Shown here in pieces: positions 43,201 to 51,480 of a stretch of 64,000 nucleotides of DNA (position 1 is the stretch's first letter; every line of letters begins with the position of its first letter). The notes under the pieces were generated by a model. The model was not told the origin of the DNA and made no database searches. It saw only the letters and a program-made list of their open reading frames with translations. The stretch spans positions 2,842,501-2,906,500 of the forward strand of contig NZ_CP095046.1 of the NCBI RefSeq assembly GCF_022919215.1, written 5' to 3'. Origin of the DNA: Hymenobacter cellulosilyticus. GTDB taxonomy: Bacteria > Bacteroidota > Bacteroidia > Cytophagales > Hymenobacteraceae. The translations under genes were made by a program, and so were the position numbers.

Positions 43201-44772
43201 AGCACGCTGCGGGTAGGGGCCGTGTCGCACCCGTACCGCCTGACCGTATCCGGCCAGCAGCGGCCGGTGCTAACCTTCACCTTCGACAACATCCTGCTGC
43301 CGGATAGTGCCAGCAATCCGGCGGGCAGCAACGGCTTCGTGCAGTTCAGCATCAAGCCCAAAGCTTCCTTGGCTGCCCGCACCCGCATCGACAACTTCGC
43401 CGACATTTTCTTTGATTACAACGAGGCTGTCCGAACCGATACGACGACTAACCGCATCTATGATATGCCCCGGAGCGTGGTGCCGGCCCTGGCCCTGCAG
43501 TACCCCGACGTGCTGGCCTCGCCCAGCATCACGGCTATGGCGCCGGTTCAGGGCCGCTTGGGCACCCTGGTAACGCTCACGGGACGTAAATTTTCCCCAG
43601 TCGCCGCCACTAACCGCGTCGCCTTCAACGGTGTAGCGGCCCAGGTGCAGAGTGCAACCGCTACTACCCTCACCGTGCGGGTGCCGGCCGGCGCTACCAC
43701 CGGTGCAGTGACCCTGACCACGGCCGACGGCGGCACGCGCAGCACCAGCTTCACGGTGTTTCAGCCCCCTACGCTCAGCGCTGTGACCCCGGGCGAAGGC
43801 AAGCCCGGCACCGTGGTAGTCTTAACCGGAACGCACTTTTCGGCGGTAGCCGGGCAAGATACGGTTACCTTTAATGGAGTTCCGGCCCGGGTGCTGCAGG
43901 CCACTACTGGTAGTTTGCAGGTAGAAGTGCCAGCCGGCGCCACGCTGGGCAAAATCAAGGTTCGGACCTTGGGTGGGCCCGTGGAAAGCGCGCAGCCTTT
44001 CATGGTCTGGTATCCGCCAACCATAAGCAACACCCAGCCCGGCCGGGCCCGTACCGGCGCCTCAGTGGCCCTGACGGGTACCAACTTTGCCGATGCTCCT
44101 GCCCGTAACGTGGTTACGTTTGGGGGTGGGCAAGCTGGGCAAGTGCTGCAGGCCTCCGCTACGAGCGTCATCGTGAAGGTGCCGGCCGCCGCCCAAACCG
44201 GCCTTATTCAGGTACAGACGCCCGGTGGGCAAACCACGACGGTGGCGAGCTTGGTCGTTATTCCGGCCCCGGTTATCACCAGTTTCAGTCCTGCGCAAGG
44301 GCCGGTGGGCACGTCCGTTATCCTTACTGGGCGCAATTTCCGCGAGGAAGGCTTGAATGACACCATTCTTTTTGGCGGCCTGGCTGCCCGCGTGCTACGG
44401 GCTACGGCCACGAGCGTGGAAGTAGTAGTGCCCCGCGGGGCCAGCACGGGAACATTGACGGCGGCCGGTGCCGGAGGCCAGGGTAAGTCTGGGGAAGCCT
44501 TCAGCGTCAATGCCTTGCCGCTCAACGAGGCCGTTACGGTTTTCCCAACGCCCACCTACGATAAAGTTACCGTCAGCTGGCGGCAGGCCGACTTTGTTGT
44601 TCAGCAGGTGCGCATTTACAACTCTATTGGCGGTTTGATTGCTACTGAGATGGTACCGGCGGCTACTGCCGATGAGCTGACCGTATCGTTGGCCCACTGC
44701 CGGTCCGGTCTGTACATAGCAGTCATCGAGACGCCGGCCGGCCGGGTCGTAAAACGCATCACGTTGCTGTAA
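40276..44772 (+). CDS. Large secreted NHL-propeller / IPT-TIG protein with T9SS type A sorting domain
   Basis: A 1498-residue exported protein. Signal peptide MRKLLLLSCLLATFTSASAQ. Residues about 30-560 carry NHL-type propeller repeats ('G.V.xxxxGNIYVADTGNNRLQKL'-like units, e.g. GNIYVSDGAGHRVQKFSPNG). Around 585-660 is a Cna B/SdrD-like segment (ISGKVFHDLNSDCKQQANEP, YGLTDENGSYTVAVD). Around 915-1060 is a SYDPNDKQV... domain common in T9SS proteins. Four IPT/TIG domains follow (about 1080-1410; 'P..G..GT.VTLTG.nF'). The C-terminal sorting signal begins near VFPTPTYDKVTVSW. It is probably a cell-surface adhesin or carbohydrate-related protein; no catalytic domain is seen. The frame is intact across 4.5 kb. 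Confidence 0.87.
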   Translation: MRKLLLLSCLLATFTSASAQLRSFRLDRMLGTPVDFPQDLQVSSTGVIHMLDRAGLVKLDSTGRYLQTIPLRSATRTPDYRSLALDGQSNVYVVNRAASFVRKYSPQGDSLLQIGRAGTASGQFQQPEGVTADADGNIYVADTGNNRLQKLNASGQVQWVYAPTGAQALVQPSDVKLAPDGSVYVLNKNYTAVRLSAAGQLLGTLSLRFTGSLNDQTIGLEIDAAGNLYVVSSRLNAVQRYNAQGAHLGAFGASSGSFNGTHAALALDGKGNVYALDASDREQSISSIRKLSPTGALLKKWGNERLFGGRMRQDEAGNIYYMDQQQPRIVKINPAGQQLLTIGSSGQADGQFGVLTSFTVDSRGFIYALEGQSFPPRVQKFDPQGRFISKISLPNPQTNPNGYSPSDLAADAAGNVFVLDYWSGVRKYNSQGQMVQMIGAGGSGSAPGGPGAGKFYAPRGVVLDYRGNIYVSDGAGHRVQKFSPNGQVLREFVSVFPPTFQGSPSLSAGDAGLAVDGAGNVYASIGKNDYITMFEGYGNRQAKLVVGANPAVITINQNGTRLTSAMWGNDVLRFYVPTNRPPENLISGKVFHDLNSDCKQQANEPALPNMLVVAEPGGYYGLTDENGSYTVAVDTGAYTVQQILPEPQPGRVVQELCAGPTAVSFRSYGNVASGPDFGNQVSDAPHLTVSVTSNRRRRCFRNITAVSYANIGFAASPSATVTVALPPEVVLVKADAPFTRNEAGHYLFQVGALQPNQRGTITIQDSVVCGNPALRGLTVCTRAWIRTTAVYTGPAGWNGASMVVSGTVVGNQARFAVRNRGQAATTDSLGLRIFQDAQLALNRNFSLAAGDSLVLRWNPAGPVVRVEVDQPATHPYGPTAGATVELPTLRTTTLPSAAMLAMSPGGPHPDESQDCQPILDSYDPNDKQVVPQGVTAQRYTPTKEVLRYQVRFQNTGNDVAYRVAVVDTLSADLDISTLRVGAVSHPYRLTVSGQQRPVLTFTFDNILLPDSASNPAGSNGFVQFSIKPKASLAARTRIDNFADIFFDYNEAVRTDTTTNRIYDMPRSVVPALALQYPDVLASPSITAMAPVQGRLGTLVTLTGRKFSPVAATNRVAFNGVAAQVQSATATTLTVRVPAGATTGAVTLTTADGGTRSTSFTVFQPPTLSAVTPGEGKPGTVVVLTGTHFSAVAGQDTVTFNGVPARVLQATTGSLQVEVPAGATLGKIKVRTLGGPVESAQPFMVWYPPTISNTQPGRARTGASVALTGTNFADAPARNVVTFGGGQAGQVLQASATSVIVKVPAAAQTGLIQVQTPGGQTTTVASLVVIPAPVITSFSPAQGPVGTSVILTGRNFREEGLNDTILFGGLAARVLRATATSVEVVVPRGASTGTLTAAGAGGQGKSGEAFSVNALPLNEAVTVFPTPTYDKVTVSWRQADFVVQQVRIYNSIGGLIATEMVPAATADELTVSLAHCRSGLYIAVIETPAGRVVKRITLL

Positions 44773-44810
44773 AAACCAGCGTCATTTTAAGAGGTGAATA
44801 CACACGTAAA

Positions 44811-44844
44811 CCGAGCGGGCTCCAGGGCCCGCTCGTTGTGTTTT
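44811..44844 (+). terminator. Intrinsic terminator after the NHL/IPT gene
   Basis: CGAGCGGGC pairs with GCCCGCTCG, followed by TTGTGTTTT. The T run is interrupted, so termination may be only partial. Confidence 0.6.
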
Positions 44845-45035
44845 AGCGGTTTGGGTCGCTAGGTTGCTCGCCTTTTACTCTGCCCACAGGGGTATCGGCT
44901 GCTTATGTCTTGCTCCTTAACTTGTAAAGAGCTTGGCGTACGCCGCCGGCCGGCCTTATGGCCGAAGCAAGGGGTTGGCTCGTATGTCGGCGTATTCACC
45001 TTTCCAACCGGAAAGCCATTCTTCTTGCCCGATCT

Positions 45036-45575
45036 ATGTCCAATACTCCCCTAACTGATCTAAAAACCATTCTTACGGCCAGTGCTGAGCCGGCCCAGGC
45101 CTTGCAAAGCGCCTTGGACCTGGTGGGCTCTCATCTGCGCGTCGACCGATGCTTTTTGTACGTGCGCAACCCGGCCCGGGGGCGGGGCCGCATTGCCTTC
45201 GTGTGGCGGCGGCACGAGGCGGTGCCCGACCCCCGACACGACTGGCAGAATGATACCGGGGAGCTACCCAAAGAGGATCCGCTGTTTCGGGCGGCTCTGG
45301 CGGCCCGGCCTTCCGTATTCGTTGACGACGTGCATGAGGCCGGGCCTGAGGTGCTCAACCAGGACTTTGAGCGCCGCACCTTTGGTCACCGGGCCCTGGT
45401 GCACGCCCACATCACTGAGCAGGGCCAGCTGTGGGGTATTCTGCAGCCCTGCGTTTTTGACCACCCCCGCCATTGGACACCGGCCGAGCACGAGTATCTG
45501 GCCGAAGCCGTGCTACTGTTTTTGCCGGTAGTGCAGCGCTACATGCGCGAGCTGGGCCCCGACCTGGGAGCCTGA
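45036..45575 (+). CDS. GAF-like domain protein
   Basis: A 179-residue cytosolic protein covering one GAF-like domain: QSALDLVGSHLRVDRCFLYV, RIAFVWRRHEAVPDPRH, RRTFGHRALVHAHITEQGQL, WGILQPCVFDHPRHWTPAE and YLAEAVLLFLPVVQRYM. The pattern of cofactor-binding GAF domains in light or redox sensors is similar, but no chromophore Cys can be assigned. The start MSNTPLTDLK is chosen since homology begins there. No output domain. It stands alone, convergent with the T1SS operon. Confidence 0.78.
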   Translation: MSNTPLTDLKTILTASAEPAQALQSALDLVGSHLRVDRCFLYVRNPARGRGRIAFVWRRHEAVPDPRHDWQNDTGELPKEDPLFRAALAARPSVFVDDVHEAGPEVLNQDFERRTFGHRALVHAHITEQGQLWGILQPCVFDHPRHWTPAEHEYLAEAVLLFLPVVQRYMRELGPDLGA

Positions 45576-45603
45576 AGTTGAAGGGCCGCAGGCGGCGGGA
45601 GGG

Positions 45604-47085
45604 TTAGTTTAGCCCACCGGCCGCCCAGCGCAGGGTAGCCTGGGTCTGGGCGTACTTGGCCTGCAGTTCTGCCAGCTTCACCCGGGCCGATACCAGGGAG
45701 GCTTCCCGGGTGTTGAGCAGAAACACCGAGCTTTCACCGTTTTCAAAGCGAATTTGCTCGCCCTGCCGCAAGCGTTCGGCATTCTGTACCACCTGCTGCT
45801 GCAAAGCCAGCTGCGCGCGCAGGCCTTCCCACTCATTGACTACGGCCCGCACACCCACCTGCACCTGGCGGGTATCCTGCTGGAGCTGTAGTTCCGTGTC
45901 GGTCAGTTTCAGGCGGTTGAGCTGCAGCTTGGCTCGTTCCTGGCGCAGCAGCAGCGGGTAGGCAAAGCTGACGCCCAGCTTGTAGTTGTTTTGCAGGTAA
46001 GAACTGCTCAGCGTGCCCCCGGCTTCGGGCCGAAACGGTTTGCCAGCCTGCAGCAGGTTGTAGTCTACACTGAGCTTGGGCAGTAGCTTGTTGTTGAGCA
46101 GGCGGCGCTCCACGCCTAGTTGAGCCAGCTTGGCCCGGCTTTTCTGCAGATCAGGGTGAATCTGCTGGGCCAGCTCCGCCACTGCGGCCAGTGAATCTGC
46201 GGGCAGGGCGCGCCAAGCGGTGGGGCCCGGCAGTAACTGCGGGCGCACGTTCAAAGGTAATTCCCGGGGCTGCTGCTGTTCGTCCCAGAGGTAGGCACTC
46301 AGCTGTAGCGTGGCGTTCTGCCACTGCACCTGAGCCTGAGCCAGGGCCGCCTGCCGGTTCTGAAGCTCCGTAAGGGCCTCTACCGAGTCGATGGCGGCCA
46401 GGTCGCCCAGGCGCACCCGCTCCCGCACGGCCTGAAAGCGCACCTGGGCCAGTTCCGTGTTTTGGCGGAGCAGTTCCAGGCGCTGGTAGCTCAGGGTCCA
46501 TTCCCAGTAGTCTTTGGAGGCCTGCAGCTGCAGCTTGTTCAGGGCCGAGCGCCGCTCGGCTTCGGCCAGCCCCTGCAGGGCCTGGGCCTGGCGCACGGCC
46601 GCCCGCCGCTCGTCGATGAGCAAGCCCTGGGCCAGGGGCACCGACACGCCCAGGTAGCTAAGGCCGGCCGGGCTGGTCGAATTCTCGGGGTTGACGTACT
46701 GTCCCACGCCCCGCTCGAAGCCGGCCTTAATATCGGCCCCAAACCAAAGCGGAACGCGCAACTGGGTGTCCCAGTCGTGGAAATACTCCTTCCCCCCAAG
46801 CTGCTTGCCGTAGTACTTGCTGGTGGCCGTGGGGTCAAACTGGCCCCGGGCCAGGCGAATCTCCTGCTGGGCCCGCTCGGGCAGCAGGGAGGCCTGTCGG
46901 GCCACAGGGTGGCGTAGCGTTACGTAAGTCAGCAGATCGGCCAGCCCGAAGACCCGGCTGGTATCGGCCCACTGTGCCGGTTGGGGCTCCCCTAAAGGTC
47001 GGGCGCTACCGGTGCATGGGCGCAAGGCCAAGGCCAGCCCGAGCAGGCAGACCCAGGCCAGCCGGAAAAGAACTAGGTACTTCAT
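45604..47085 (-). CDS. TolC-family outer-membrane channel of a type I secretion-like operon
   Basis: A 493-residue exported protein. Signal peptide within MKYLVLFRLAWVCLLGLALA. Two long coiled-coil repeats of the outer-membrane efflux (OEP) type follow: LLPERAQQEIRLARGQFDPT, RRSALNKLQLQASKDYWEW, QELRNRQ-like helices and LVSARVKLAELQAKYAQTQA. It forms the outer-membrane duct for the HlyD/ABC pair encoded upstream. Its start codon overlaps the hlyD stop by 4 bp (47082-47085), so the two are translationally coupled. Confidence 0.88.
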   Translation of the reverse strand: MKYLVLFRLAWVCLLGLALALRPCTGSARPLGEPQPAQWADTSRVFGLADLLTYVTLRHPVARQASLLPERAQQEIRLARGQFDPTATSKYYGKQLGGKEYFHDWDTQLRVPLWFGADIKAGFERGVGQYVNPENSTSPAGLSYLGVSVPLAQGLLIDERRAAVRQAQALQGLAEAERRSALNKLQLQASKDYWEWTLSYQRLELLRQNTELAQVRFQAVRERVRLGDLAAIDSVEALTELQNRQAALAQAQVQWQNATLQLSAYLWDEQQQPRELPLNVRPQLLPGPTAWRALPADSLAAVAELAQQIHPDLQKSRAKLAQLGVERRLLNNKLLPKLSVDYNLLQAGKPFRPEAGGTLSSSYLQNNYKLGVSFAYPLLLRQERAKLQLNRLKLTDTELQLQQDTRQVQVGVRAVVNEWEGLRAQLALQQQVVQNAERLRQGEQIRFENGESSVFLLNTREASLVSARVKLAELQAKYAQTQATLRWAAGGLN

Positions 47086-48473
47086 TTGGCCTCTTCTTCG
47101 TCACTGCCGGCGGCGCTGGCCTTCTTGTCCTGCTTGCCGGCTTTGCTCACGTCTTGCTTGCCCACGTAGTTAGGGGGGAAGCCATTGATCTGGCGCCATA
47201 ATTCATACCAGATGGGCACATCGTCGAGCAGGGCCCAGCCGTATACCCCGCTGCCCACCCGCAAGGGCTCGGGCCAGGGCTCCAAGGCTGGGTCGGGCGT
47301 CACCAGAATGCGGTATTGTCCCTGCGAGTCGATGTTGTCGATGACGGCCACTACGCCGCCAAACGTGCCGAAGCTCGTGCCCGGCCAGCCGCTAAAGACC
47401 AGCGCCGGCCACCCGTCGAACTGCAGGCGTACTTTGCGGCCCACGGAAAGCAGGGGCATGTCCATGGGCTTGACGTAGAGCTCGGCGGCCAGCTGGGGGG
47501 CATTGGGCATCACGGTTACCACCGGCTCGCCTTCCTTCACTATTTCACCCAGGCCTTGCTTCAGGGCCCGCACCACGTAGCCGTCCTGGGGGGCCGTAAT
47601 CTGGTAGTAGCCGGCCCGGATGCTGAGGTTGGCCAGCTCATTGCGCATCTTGGCAATCTGGCCTTCCGTGTCGAACTGGTAGGCCAGCACGGAGCGCCGG
47701 TCCGACTCGGACTTGGCTAGCTTATCCTGGTACTCGGCCTGCAGCGAAGACAACTCCAGCTGGGCATTGGTCAGGGCCTGGCGACTGGCGTCCAGCTTAT
47801 TACTGGCCGATTGTAGCTTGGCCGTGGCTTCCTGAAACTTCAGGCGCCGCTGCTCCAGCTCGGTCAGTGACTTGAGCCCCTGCTTGTACAGCTCCTCCTG
47901 GCGCTCAAGCTGGCGCTGGGCAATGGTGTAGTCATTGCGCACGGCCACGAGGTCGGCCTGGTCGGAGCTTACCTTGAGGCGGCTCTGCTCTACGTAGTTG
48001 CGGGCCTTGCTCAGGCTCACCTGCAGGCCGGCGCGCAAGGCTTGCTGCTGGCTGCCCAGGGCCTCAGCCTTTGCGCGGTTTTCGTCGAGCGCGCCTCTCT
48101 TCGCTTCAAGCTGCTCGCTGGTGCGCTGCACCAGCTGGGGGTCGAAGTACTTCTCTTTTACTTCGGCAATGTCCACGAGCGTATCGCCCTGGCGTACGCG
48201 CTGACCCTCGCTCACGCGCCAGCGCGCAATGCGGCCGGCAATGGTACTAGGCACCGTTTGGGGCCGGTCCTGGGGGCGAAGAGTGGTCAGCGTACCGGTC
48301 GAGCGGATGTTCTGGGTCCAGGGCAGAAAGCCGGCCACGAGCACCAGGAGCGCCAGTCCCGCCGTCCAGCGCGCCAGCGTGCGGCCCGCCTTGGGAGTCT
48401 GCACCCGCGCAAACGAGCGAAAATGCCCCGTCAGCGGGTTGGATTCGGCTAAGGGATGTTCAGCGAAAGACAT
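47082..48473 (-). CDS. HlyD-family membrane fusion protein
   Basis: A 463-residue inner-membrane periplasmic adaptor. One transmembrane helix (about 38-54, GLALLVLVAGFLPW). A biotinyl-lipoyl half is near TVPSTIAGRIARWRVSEGQR. A long coiled coil spans about 125-275, and the second half-barrel is around YQITAPQDGYVVRALKQGLG. The tail is Lys/Glu-rich (SKAGKQDKKASAAGSDEEEA). It links the ABC transporter to the TolC channel. It lies 55 bp after the ABC gene and overlaps tolC. The cargo is not encoded nearby. Confidence 0.9.
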   Translation of the reverse strand: MSFAEHPLAESNPLTGHFRSFARVQTPKAGRTLARWTAGLALLVLVAGFLPWTQNIRSTGTLTTLRPQDRPQTVPSTIAGRIARWRVSEGQRVRQGDTLVDIAEVKEKYFDPQLVQRTSEQLEAKRGALDENRAKAEALGSQQQALRAGLQVSLSKARNYVEQSRLKVSSDQADLVAVRNDYTIAQRQLERQEELYKQGLKSLTELEQRRLKFQEATAKLQSASNKLDASRQALTNAQLELSSLQAEYQDKLAKSESDRRSVLAYQFDTEGQIAKMRNELANLSIRAGYYQITAPQDGYVVRALKQGLGEIVKEGEPVVTVMPNAPQLAAELYVKPMDMPLLSVGRKVRLQFDGWPALVFSGWPGTSFGTFGGVVAVIDNIDSQGQYRILVTPDPALEPWPEPLRVGSGVYGWALLDDVPIWYELWRQINGFPPNYVGKQDVSKAGKQDKKASAAGSDEEEAK

Positions 48474-48528
48474 CGGAAAGGAATAGGCAGTTACAAGGAA
48501 AAAGGGAGAAAGGGGCAGGGGCAGCAGG

Positions 48529-50259
48529 CTAAGCCAGCAGCTCCTGCATCTCAGGCTGGGCCGTGACGACGCTAAAGGCTCCGTCGGCCACTAGGCGCCC
48601 TTCCCGCAGCACGGCCAGGCGCGGGCACAAACTCAGCACGCGCAGGTCGTTAGAAGCCAACACCAGCGTCCAGGGAAGTTCCGGAGCCAGCAGGCGCTGC
48701 AGAATCCGCAGGCGCTCGGCTGGCTCTACATTGGGCAGAAAACCATCCAGCAGCAGCAGACGCGGCCGCCGTACCAGGGCGCGGGCCAGCAGCAACTTCT
48801 GCCGGGTGCTGTCGGCCAGGGGAGTACCAATGCCCAGGGGCGTGTGCAAACCAAGCGGGCGGGCATAGAGGTCGTCGCGCAGACCTACCAGCTCCAGGGC
48901 CCAGGTCACGTCGTCGGCCCCGATGCTGGCCTGGCCCAGGGTCAGGTTGTCGAGCACGGTGCCGTCGAAGAGGTGCTGGTGGGAAATATTGTCGCCCACG
49001 TGTTCCCCCAGCGAAGATGGCGCCAGGTCCTGCAGGGCCAATCCGTCGTAAGCCACCACACCGGTATAGCCCGTGAGCAGGCCGGCCAGGATGCGCAGCA
49101 GGGTGGTTTTGCCCGACCCGCCGTAGCCGGCCAGGCCCAGGTGCTCACCGGCGGCAATGGTCAGGCTGAGCTCGTGCAGGGGGTGGCGGCCGGTAACGGG
49201 GTAGGAGTAGCTGAGCTGGCGCAGTTCGGCCCGCAGCCCGGTCTGCCGGGCTGGCAGGGGCAGGTTGGTGGTGCCGCCGTCGCCCACGGTAGGCAGGTCG
49301 AGCACGTGCCCAATCTTGTCGAGCGAGGTCAGCGCATCGTACACCACGTCCAGCTTCAGCAGTACCTTTTCCACTGCGTTGATGGTCAGAATGATAATAA
49401 TCTCGGCGGCCACAAACTGCCCGATGTTGATCTGGCGGCTAATCAGCAGCCAGCAGCCAATAATGAGCAGCATGGCCGTAATCAGGGTCTTGAAGATTAC
49501 GAAGCCCCAGTACTGGGTAACCAGGACCCGGAAGTGACTCTGGCGGGCTGTCAGGTAGCCTTCTACCAGCCCATCGGTCCGGTCCAGAGCCAGCTGCTGC
49601 CGGGGCGGGTGGCGGAAGGTCTGCACGGTTCGGGCTACGTCTTCGAGCCAGGCCACGACCTTATACTTATACTTGGATTCGAGCAAGCTGGTGCTCAACC
49701 CTTTGGGGCCCGTTACCCGAATCATCAGGGCCAGCAGAACCACCAGCAGCAGGCCGAAGGCAATGAAGATGGGGTGGTACAAGGACAGCAGCAGCAAGCC
49801 GAAGATAATCTGCAGGGCGGCGGCCGAAAACTCAATCAGAATGGTGGCCAGCCCTTTCTGCAGCGTGGGCGTGTCGAGCAGGCGGTTCATGAGTTCAGGC
49901 AGGTACTGTCCGTTCAGGGCTTCGGCCTGTACCCGGGGCAGGCGCAGGGCAAAGTCGAGACTGATGCGGGCAAACAGCCGCTGCTGCATAAACTCGACCA
50001 GGTACACCTGCATTACCTGCAGGCCACCTACCAGCAGCGTACCGAGCACGATAAAGGCGATGAGCACGACCAGCGAGGTGCTGATGGCTCCGCTGCTGAC
50101 AAAGCCAATAACGGACTGCACTCCCAGCGGCAGCGAGAGGTTGATCAGCCCGGCCAGGGCAGCATACACATAGAGGTAGGTAATGTCGCGCCGCTCGGAA
50201 GTGAGCAGCCGCCACAAACGCTGGCCAGGGGTGAGCGAAGAAGCAGAAGAATCAGCCAT
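48529..50259 (-). CDS. ABC exporter, fused permease-ATPase with degenerate ATPase motifs
   Basis: A 576-residue type I secretion-like ABC half-transporter. The N-terminal permease has about six helices (residues 25-300). It has no peptidase (C39) domain. The ATPase domain keeps Walker A GYGGSGKTTLL (about 380). However the signature is LADSTRQKLLLARAL (LSGGQ replaced by LADST, about 481), Walker B is LLLLDGFLPNVEP (catalytic Glu replaced by Gly at 506) and the H-loop His is Asn (LASND, about 537). It may hydrolyse ATP poorly or pair with another subunit. It heads the three-gene operon, downstream of the TetR gene. Confidence 0.88.
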   Translation of the reverse strand: MADSSASSLTPGQRLWRLLTSERRDITYLYVYAALAGLINLSLPLGVQSVIGFVSSGAISTSLVVLIAFIVLGTLLVGGLQVMQVYLVEFMQQRLFARISLDFALRLPRVQAEALNGQYLPELMNRLLDTPTLQKGLATILIEFSAAALQIIFGLLLLSLYHPIFIAFGLLLVVLLALMIRVTGPKGLSTSLLESKYKYKVVAWLEDVARTVQTFRHPPRQQLALDRTDGLVEGYLTARQSHFRVLVTQYWGFVIFKTLITAMLLIIGCWLLISRQINIGQFVAAEIIIILTINAVEKVLLKLDVVYDALTSLDKIGHVLDLPTVGDGGTTNLPLPARQTGLRAELRQLSYSYPVTGRHPLHELSLTIAAGEHLGLAGYGGSGKTTLLRILAGLLTGYTGVVAYDGLALQDLAPSSLGEHVGDNISHQHLFDGTVLDNLTLGQASIGADDVTWALELVGLRDDLYARPLGLHTPLGIGTPLADSTRQKLLLARALVRRPRLLLLDGFLPNVEPAERLRILQRLLAPELPWTLVLASNDLRVLSLCPRLAVLREGRLVADGAFSVVTAQPEMQELLA

Positions 50260-50321
50260 GATAAACGGGTATGAAAGAAAAGGAGCCGGCGGGACTATGG
50301 TCCGCAGCCGACCCGGCGGCC

Positions 50322-50996
50322 TTACGCCAGTGCGGCAAAGGCCAAATGCTCGAGAAAGGCGTGAATGGAATTTTCGGGCGCCCCAGCGGCGCCGGCGTCG
50401 GCAAGTGAGGGCAGGTGCTGGGCGAAAAACTGCTGCTTGCGGGCCGATTCCAGCAGCGTGCTGACCAAGGCGTGGGGGAAGGGGTAGGCGGGGTTGATTT
50501 CCTGCACCACCTCCACGATACCCGCGGCCAGGCGCTTGTACTCCCGGAATAGCCCGGCCCGGTTGTCGTCGTCCACATCCTTGGTCAAGTAGGCTTTGGA
50601 GGCCTCGCTGACCACAATCCGGTAGAGGGCAGCCTCATCGAGCTGGGCCGTGGACGGGTCGTCGTGGTGGGCTCGGGTCAGAATGCTCAGAATCAGGCGC
50701 AACCGCTCCCGGGCACTGGCTACGTTGTGGGTATGAAACCGAATCTGGTAGCTAAGCCAGGCCCAGTGCCACGATACCAGGTACACCAGCAGGCGGTGCT
50801 TGTTCTCGAAATACCGGTACAGGGAGGCCTCCGTCGATTCAATACGCTGGGCCAGTTTCTTGAAGGTAAAGTGCTCAAAGCCAATTTCATCAATCAGACG
50901 GATGCTCTCGGCTATCAAGCGGCGGCCCAGGTCCGTGTCCTGCGGGTTACGGAGGTAAAGCTTTTCGTTGAGGTCAATACGGAGGACGGCGTGCAT
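50322..50996 (-). CDS. TetR-family transcriptional regulator
   Basis: A 224-residue DNA-binding protein. The N-terminal helix-turn-helix reads IAESIRLIDEIGFEHFTFKK, LAQRIESTEASLYRYFENKH, the classic TetR pattern 'T...IA...G.s...lYrYF..K..L'. The C-terminal effector domain is not recognised. The start MHAVLRIDLN is preferred as homology begins shortly after. The gene is 62 bp upstream of the T1SS-like operon on the same strand, so it probably regulates that operon and may be cotranscribed with it. Confidence 0.9.
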   Translation of the reverse strand: MHAVLRIDLNEKLYLRNPQDTDLGRRLIAESIRLIDEIGFEHFTFKKLAQRIESTEASLYRYFENKHRLLVYLVSWHWAWLSYQIRFHTHNVASARERLRLILSILTRAHHDDPSTAQLDEAALYRIVVSEASKAYLTKDVDDDNRAGLFREYKRLAAGIVEVVQEINPAYPFPHALVSTLLESARKQQFFAQHLPSLADAGAAGAPENSIHAFLEHLAFAALA

Positions 50997-51042
50997 AGCA
51001 GTTCTTGTTTCGCTAAAAGGAATACTATCACAAATAAACGAA

Positions 51043-51480
51043 CTACTTTCCATCGGACAGAGGCTGGTTGGAGTGCTTATACTCCCTTCCCGGGTCTGGG
51101 AAAAAAGCCTGCTTTCCGCTCGTCCGGTACAGGTGCTCAGTTTTAATGACGTAGACCTGCTCCTCGGCCAGGCGCTGCAGCAGCGCCAATACATCGGCAA
51201 AGTGAAGGCCGGGCTCCGGCGACGCCAGCACCGGGGCCCGAACCGCAACAGACACAAAACGACAGCGCCAGTAAGGGGAAAGGCCGGTTAACTCCCCGCC
51301 GGCGTGCGCACTTGCCACTGGGCTAGTAATAAGCCTGAAGTGCAGGTGGGGGCCGGCCAGGGCCGCCAACTGCTGCGTGAGCTGCCGGGCTGGCCGTTCA
51401 TCCCGGCGCACTAGTACATCTACGCCCACGAGGGCTTGGTCCAGCAAGGACGACTCTTGGGCACTATGCTCCTCAGTCAA
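51043..51480 (-). CDS. Stand-alone protein resembling the C-terminal domain of Bacteroidota NADP isocitrate dehydrogenase
   Basis: A 145-residue soluble protein. Its order of motifs matches what I remember of the extra C-terminal domain of Cytophagales NADP-dependent isocitrate dehydrogenase: VGVDVLVRRDERPARQLTQQ, LHFRLITSPVAS, YWRCRFVSVAV and VIKTEHLYRTSGK (in the enzyme about VGVDVF.., L.mvTNRG, HWRCRFM, FIKTENLY). No catalytic part is present, and no icd gene is in the window. The function could be regulatory or a relic; unknown. It lies upstream of the TetR gene on the same strand, 46 bp from it. Confidence 0.55.
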   Translation of the reverse strand: MTEEHSAQESSLLDQALVGVDVLVRRDERPARQLTQQLAALAGPHLHFRLITSPVASAHAGGELTGLSPYWRCRFVSVAVRAPVLASPEPGLHFADVLALLQRLAEEQVYVIKTEHLYRTSGKQAFFPDPGREYKHSNQPLSDGK

